NCBI RefSeq assembly: GCF_003254645.1
Contig: NZ_PNFD01000001.1
Location: 1,392,698-1,456,697 of the forward strand
Origin: Microbacterium suaedae
Lineage (GTDB): Bacteria > Actinomycetota > Actinomycetes > Actinomycetales > Microbacteriaceae
Direction: 5' to 3'
Length of the DNA stretch: 64,000 nucleotides
Shown: piece after piece, positions 60,245-64,000 of the stretch
Position numbering within the stretch: position 1 is the first letter of the stretch
Layout: each line of letters opens with the position of its first letter
Program-made: the position numbers and the translations under genes
Notes under the pieces: generated by a model
Told to the model about the DNA's origin: nothing
The model's database searches: none
What the model saw: the letters and a program-made list of their open reading frames with translations, nothing else

Positions 60245-61132
60245 ATGACCGATACCTTCGTCGAAGAAGAGATCGCCACCCAGCCCGAGATGTGGCGGCG
60301 GGCGGCCGCGCTTCTGCCCGAGGTATCCGGCGATCTCCCGCACTCCGGCGAGCGCATCGCGGTTGTCGGCTGCGGCACGAGCTGGTTCATGGCGCAGAGC
60401 TACGCGGCAGCGAGGGAAGCAGCCGGTCACGGCGAGACCGATGCGTTCCCGGGCTCCGAGTTCCCGCACGGACGCCGCTACGACCGGATCGTCGCGATCT
60501 CGCGATCAGGCACCACGACCGAGGTGATCGACCTCTTCCGCTCCGCATCCGGTGTGCCGACACTGCTGATCACCGGAGTCCCCAACTCTCCTGCGACGCA
60601 GGAGGCGGACGCGACCATCGCACTCCCGTTCGCCGACGAGCGCTCCGTCGTGCAGACGCGATTCGCCACGACGACGCTCGCCCTGTTGCGCGCCCATCTG
60701 GGTGACGACATCGACACGCTTGCCCAGCAGGCGGAGCGCGCGCTCGCAGTCGACGTCTCCGAGATGCTCGACGCCGAGCAGGTGACGTTCCTCGGGCGCG
60801 GTCCCGCCGTTGGGCTCGCCGCCGAGGCAGCGCTGAAGATGCGTGAAGCGGCACGGTTCTGGGCTGAGTCCTACCCCGCGATGGACTACCGACACGGCCC
60901 GCTCGCGATCGCCCAGACCGGTCGGCTGGTGTGGTCTCTCGGAGACCTGCCGCCAGGCCTCGCGGACGATATCGCCGCGACCGGAGCCGAGCTCGTCCGT
61001 CACGCCGAGCTCGACCCGCTGCCAGCGCTCATCGTCGCTCAGCGCTTCGCGGTCGCACAGGCCAAGCAACGAGGCCTCGACCCCGATCGGCCCCGCTCGC
61101 TCGCGCGATCCGTGATTCTCGACGAGGTGTAG
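60245..61132 (+). CDS. SIS-domain sugar isomerase/deaminase (AgaS/GlmS-like)
   Basis: 295 aa. VAISRSGTTTEVIDLFRSA is the SIS phosphosugar site, and ALKMREAARFWAESYPAMDYRHGP is the GlmS/AgaS C-terminal block. There is no glutaminase domain, so it is a catabolic deaminase/isomerase of amino-sugar phosphates. The ATG at 60245 follows GAGGGAAGAGA. It is first in an operon with the kinase and aldolase. Confidence 0.85.
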   Translation: MTDTFVEEEIATQPEMWRRAAALLPEVSGDLPHSGERIAVVGCGTSWFMAQSYAAAREAAGHGETDAFPGSEFPHGRRYDRIVAISRSGTTTEVIDLFRSASGVPTLLITGVPNSPATQEADATIALPFADERSVVQTRFATTTLALLRAHLGDDIDTLAQQAERALAVDVSEMLDAEQVTFLGRGPAVGLAAEAALKMREAARFWAESYPAMDYRHGPLAIAQTGRLVWSLGDLPPGLADDIAATGAELVRHAELDPLPALIVAQRFAVAQAKQRGLDPDRPRSLARSVILDEV

Positions 61133-61134
61133 CC

Positions 61135-62040
61135 GTGGTGCCGCCCCTGGGCACCGGCCCCTCCGCCCTCGTCGCCGACGTCGGCGGGACGACCATCAAG
61201 CTCGCGCGCGTCGACCGCACGGGAACGTTCAGTGAGCCGATACGGGTCCCGACGCCACGGGACGGCGCGCACACCCCCGAGCGGATCCTCGACGCGATCG
61301 CCCGCGGGGGCAGTGACGGCGCGGATGTGATCGGCATCGGCATCCCGGGAATCGTCGACGACGCCCGCGGCATCGGGGTGTTCTCCGAGAATCTCGGCTG
61401 GCGAGACGTCGACTTCCGCGCCGTGGCCACGGAGAGATTCGGCTCGACGGTGCACGTCATCCACGATGTGCGCGCGGCCGCCCTCGCCGAGCTGCACCTC
61501 GGCGCCGCCCGTGGGCTGAACGACGCCGTGATCCTCACGATCGGAACCGGGATCTCCGCGGTGCTCATCACCGGCGGGCGGATGCACGTCGCCGGCGGGT
61601 ATGCGGGTGAGATCGGCCACGTCGTCGTCGACAGCGGCGGCGAGGAATGCGCGTGCGGCAATCGCGGATGCCTCGAGGCGACCGCCTCCGCCGCCGCGAT
61701 CGCCAGGCGCTTCACGCGGGACACCGGGGTCCCCGTGTCCGGCGCCCACGATGTCGCCGATCGCGCCGCCCGTGGCGACGTCGATGCCGCACGGATCTGG
61801 GACAGCGCCGTCGACGCGATCGCACTCGGCATCTCCCACGCGGCAGCGCTCACCGCGCCGGAGGCCGTCATCATCGGCGGCGGCCTCGCCGAGGCGGGCG
61901 GCGCGCTCTTCGACCCTTTGACCGCGCGTCTCGACACGCGCTACCGACTGCGCTCGATCCCGGTACGCCCCGCGAGCTTCGGCGAGAACGCGGGCGTCAT
62001 CGGCGTCGCCCTGCATGCCCGCGCCGCCGCTCACCACTGA
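61135..62040 (+). CDS. ROK-family sugar kinase
   Basis: 301 aa. VADVGGTTIKLARVD is the ATP site, GIGIPGIVDDARG the ROK motif, and GEIGHVVVDSGGEECACGNRGCLE the zinc motif (His and three Cys). GTG starts at 61135 or 61138 are both possible, two bases after the SIS stop. It phosphorylates N-acetylgalactosamine or another hexose of this pathway. Confidence 0.88.
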   Translation: MVPPLGTGPSALVADVGGTTIKLARVDRTGTFSEPIRVPTPRDGAHTPERILDAIARGGSDGADVIGIGIPGIVDDARGIGVFSENLGWRDVDFRAVATERFGSTVHVIHDVRAAALAELHLGAARGLNDAVILTIGTGISAVLITGGRMHVAGGYAGEIGHVVVDSGGEECACGNRGCLEATASAAAIARRFTRDTGVPVSGAHDVADRAARGDVDAARIWDSAVDAIALGISHAAALTAPEAVIIGGGLAEAGGALFDPLTARLDTRYRLRSIPVRPASFGENAGVIGVALHARAAAHH

Positions 62041-62058
62041 CTCGCGAAAGGGAACCGC

Positions 62059-62157
62059 ATGATCTTCGCCGCCACCGATCCCGGGGTTCGACTTCGCGAT
62101 CTGCGCGGGGCAGCGGGCGCCACCTCTGCCATTGGGGAGGACCCATGCCTCTCCTGA
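62059..62157 (+). CDS. Small ORF of 32 codons between kinase and aldolase
   Basis: ATG at 62059 (AAAGGGAACC upstream) to TGA at 62157, reading MIFAATDPGVRLRDLRGAAG and ending over the aldolase start. It has a ribosome site but no family is recognised, so it may be a leader peptide or a decayed gene. Low confidence that it is expressed. Confidence 0.25.
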   Translation: MIFAATDPGVRLRDLRGAAGATSAIGEDPCLS

Positions 62158-63047
62158 ACACCGCCACGCTCCTGACCGATGCCGTCGATCGCGGGACCGG
62201 ATTGGCCGCCGTGAACCTCGTCAATCTCGAGAGCGCGGAGGCGATCACCGAAGCCGCGAACCGGACGGGCCTGCCGATCGTTCTGCAGATCTCACAGAAC
62301 TGCGTGCAGTACCACGGCGGGCGCCTGCGTCCCCTCGCAGCAGCCGCCGCGGCGCTCGCGGAGTCGTCGAGCGCGAACATCGCGCTGCACCTCGATCACG
62401 CCGAGGATCCGATCCTCGCGCACGAGGCGATCGCGCTGGGCTTCGGCTCGGTGATGTACGACGGAGCAGCGCTGCCGTACGACGACAACGTGCGGACGAC
62501 GCGCGAGGTCATCGCTCACGCGCACGATCGCGGCGTGATCGTCGAGGCCGAGCTCGGTGAGATCGGCGGCAAGGACGGCGCGCACGCGCCGGGTGTGCGC
62601 ACCGACCCTGGTGAAGCCGCCTCCTTCGTCGCCGACACCGGAGTCGACGCACTCGCTGTCGCGGTTGGCTCCTCACACGCCATGACGTCGCGCGATGCCG
62701 CGCTCGACATGGGCCTCATCGCCCGCCTGCGGAGCGCGGTTCCGGTTCCCCTCGTCCTGCACGGATCGTCAGGGGTCTCGGACGCCGGGATCCGCGCCGC
62801 CGTGCGCGCGGGGATCACCAAGGTCAATGTCGCGACGCATCTCAACGGCTTCTTCACCCGCGGCGTGCGCGACGCGCTCTCCGAAGACGACGCCCTCGTC
62901 GACATGCGCAAGTACCTCGGTCCGGGCCGTGAGGCGATGACGGCAGGCACCATGCACCTCCTGCGCGTGCTGTCGCTCGCGCCCACGCCGTCTGAACCCT
63001 CTTCCCGCGACTCCGGCATGATGGTGAGGTCCGCACCCGCATCGTGA
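62145..63047 (+). CDS. Class II aldolase (tagatose-/fructose-bisphosphate type)
   Basis: 300 aa. ANIALHLDHAEDP has the catalytic Asp and zinc His, VEAELGEIGGKDG the Glu, and LVLHGSSGVSDAG a zinc His; GITKVNVATHLN is the phosphate site. It cleaves tagatose-1,6-bisphosphate or a related ketose bisphosphate (GatY/AgaY group) to dihydroxyacetone phosphate and glyceraldehyde phosphate. GGGGAGG precedes the ATG. Confidence 0.9.
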   Translation: MPLLNTATLLTDAVDRGTGLAAVNLVNLESAEAITEAANRTGLPIVLQISQNCVQYHGGRLRPLAAAAAALAESSSANIALHLDHAEDPILAHEAIALGFGSVMYDGAALPYDDNVRTTREVIAHAHDRGVIVEAELGEIGGKDGAHAPGVRTDPGEAASFVADTGVDALAVAVGSSHAMTSRDAALDMGLIARLRSAVPVPLVLHGSSGVSDAGIRAAVRAGITKVNVATHLNGFFTRGVRDALSEDDALVDMRKYLGPGREAMTAGTMHLLRVLSLAPTPSEPSSRDSGMMVRSAPAS

Positions 63048-63065
63048 TCGCCCCGGAGGAACGGC

Positions 63066-63851
63066 ATGGAACGCGAAGATCGCCTCTCCCGACTCGTTGA
63101 CCTCATCCTCGAGAGCGGCTCGGTGCGCGTCGAGGGGGTGATGGAGCACTTCGGTGTCTCGCCCGCGACGGCCCGGCGCGATCTCGACGTCCTCGCCGAG
63201 CAGCAGCTCGTCACGCGAACGCGCGGCGGGGCGATGTCCAACAGCTCGTCGGGTGATCTGCCGCTGCGCTACCGAAGCGTTCGCAACGGGCACGCCAAGC
63301 GAGCGATCGCCTCGCGCGTGGCCGAGCTCGTCGAACCGGGATCCGTCATCGCGTTCAACGGCGGGACGACGACGACGGCCGCCGCCTACGAAGTGGGCGT
63401 GCGCTCCGCATCGGATCCGCTCTTCGCCGCGGAGGACACGACGCTCGTGACGAACGCCGTCAACATCGCGAACGACCTGACCGTGCGACCGCAGCTGCGC
63501 ATCGTCGTCATCGGCGGCGTCGCCCGCACGCGCAGCTACGAGCTCATCGGCCCCTTGACGTCGCTGATCCTTCCGGAGATCAGCATCGACACCCTCTTCC
63601 TCGGCGTGAATGCGATTGATCCGGCCCGGGGGCTCTTCGCGCAGGACGACGGCGAGGCGGCGGTCAATGCCGCCCTGATTGCGGCAGCACGGCGGACCGT
63701 CGTCGTCGCCGATGCATCGAAGTTCGCGGCGACGGCGTTTGCCCGGATCGTCGACTTCACCGACGCCGACGCCGTCCTGACCGACGCGGGCATCACCGAC
63801 ACAGACGCCGACGCCGTCCGTGAGGCAGGCGTCGAGCTCCTCCTCGCGTGA
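63066..63851 (+). CDS. DeoR-family transcriptional regulator (AgaR-like)
   Basis: 261 aa. The helix-turn-helix (MEREDRLSRLVDLILESGSV, then VRVEGVMEHFGVSPATARRD) and the DeoR sensor (PGSVIAFNGGTTTTAAA; VVIGGVARTRSYELIGPLT) are clear. It is the likely repressor of the amino-sugar operon and probably binds the AT-rich region at 60157. GGAGGAACGGC precedes the ATG. Confidence 0.9.
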   Translation: MEREDRLSRLVDLILESGSVRVEGVMEHFGVSPATARRDLDVLAEQQLVTRTRGGAMSNSSSGDLPLRYRSVRNGHAKRAIASRVAELVEPGSVIAFNGGTTTTAAAYEVGVRSASDPLFAAEDTTLVTNAVNIANDLTVRPQLRIVVIGGVARTRSYELIGPLTSLILPEISIDTLFLGVNAIDPARGLFAQDDGEAAVNAALIAAARRTVVVADASKFAATAFARIVDFTDADAVLTDAGITDTDADAVREAGVELLLA

Positions 63852-63873
63852 CGCGAGATGCGGCGCATGGGGT

Positions 63874-64000
63874 TCAGCCCTTCATCCCGCTCGTCGCGAT
63901 GCCCTCGACGAAGAACCGCTGACCCAGCAAGAAGATCACCGCGATCGGCACCACCGAGATCACCAACCCCGCGAACAACACCCCGTAATCCACGTCATAC
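63874..64000 (-). CDS. Sugar ABC transporter permease, C-terminal fragment
   Basis: The last 41 codons are visible: YDVDYGVLFAGLVISVVPI, then FLLGQRFFVEGIATSGMKG and stop. This is the standard C-terminus of MalG-type carbohydrate permeases, with the EAA-loop side outside the window. It likely belongs to an importer for the adjacent amino-sugar genes. The 5' part lies beyond the right edge. Confidence 0.9.
   Translation of the reverse strand, partial: YDVDYGVLFAGLVISVVPIAVIFLLGQRFFVEGIATSGMKG

Overview
High-GC (about 70% by eye) chromosomal DNA from an actinobacterium, most likely a soil or host-associated member of the Microbacteriaceae. The evidence is GC-ending codons, many GTG starts, start/stop overlaps of four bases (ATGA, GTGA), the actinobacterial CydA/CydB/CydDC set, and regulator families typical of that group. 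There are no rRNA, tRNA, phage, transposase or CRISPR features. The window is almost entirely catabolic and transport gene clusters, each with its own regulator.

Region by region. 1-8420 (minus): an aromatic or heteroaromatic ring-cleavage operon (two FAH-fold hydrolases, an ACMSD-like amidohydrolase, an FAD hydroxylase, a cyclase-family hydrolase, an extradiol dioxygenase, an MFS transporter and an IclR regulator). 8530-11250 (plus): 3-oxoacid CoA-transferase subunits and a thiolase, the usual last steps of the beta-ketoadipate route. 11423-16163: a PadR regulator, a Cys-type sulfatase, a Pr6Pr membrane protein and an amine-oxidase lipoprotein whose domain order looks circularly permuted. 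16334-23634: a complete non-phosphorylating L-fucose pathway (fucosidase, mutarotase, aldose dehydrogenase, lactonase, fuconate dehydratase, SDR, diketo-acid hydrolase) with a GntR regulator and shared operator-like sites. 23674-31112: a fucose-isomerase-family enzyme, LacI regulator, TIM-barrel epimerase and sugar ABC transporter, ending in a strong terminator. 31100-32676: a small insertion flanked by 69-bp perfect direct repeats, carrying an ImmA/IrrE-type gene and a beheaded PIN-toxin remnant. 32675-40838: an unassigned sugar or sugar-acid operon with HutC control. 40869-45744: a tripartite tricarboxylate transporter with a DapA-family enzyme and a GntR regulator. 45862-55611: BlaI/M56 signalling pair, cytochrome bd (cydA, cydB), an ECF42 sigma factor with a YCII partner, and a fused CydDC exporter. 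55731-56642: small lipoprotein and a membrane coiled-coil protein with 33-bp tandem repeats. 56773-60082: pobA, an IclR regulator and a CynX-type MFS protein. 60245-64000: SIS protein, ROK kinase, class II aldolase, DeoR regulator and the end of a sugar ABC permease, resembling an amino-sugar (aga-type) locus.

How they fit together. PobA makes protocatechuate, which the CoA-transferase and thiolase genes could finish. The fucose genes give two alternative exits from L-fucose, an oxidative one and an isomerase one. The cyd genes supply a low-oxygen terminal oxidase. Several non-coding structures stand out: a family of 60-100 bp palindromic elements (one lies in frame inside cydDC), two insertions that each duplicate the junction between two convergent genes, and a strong excess of the hexamer GGATCC in coding DNA.
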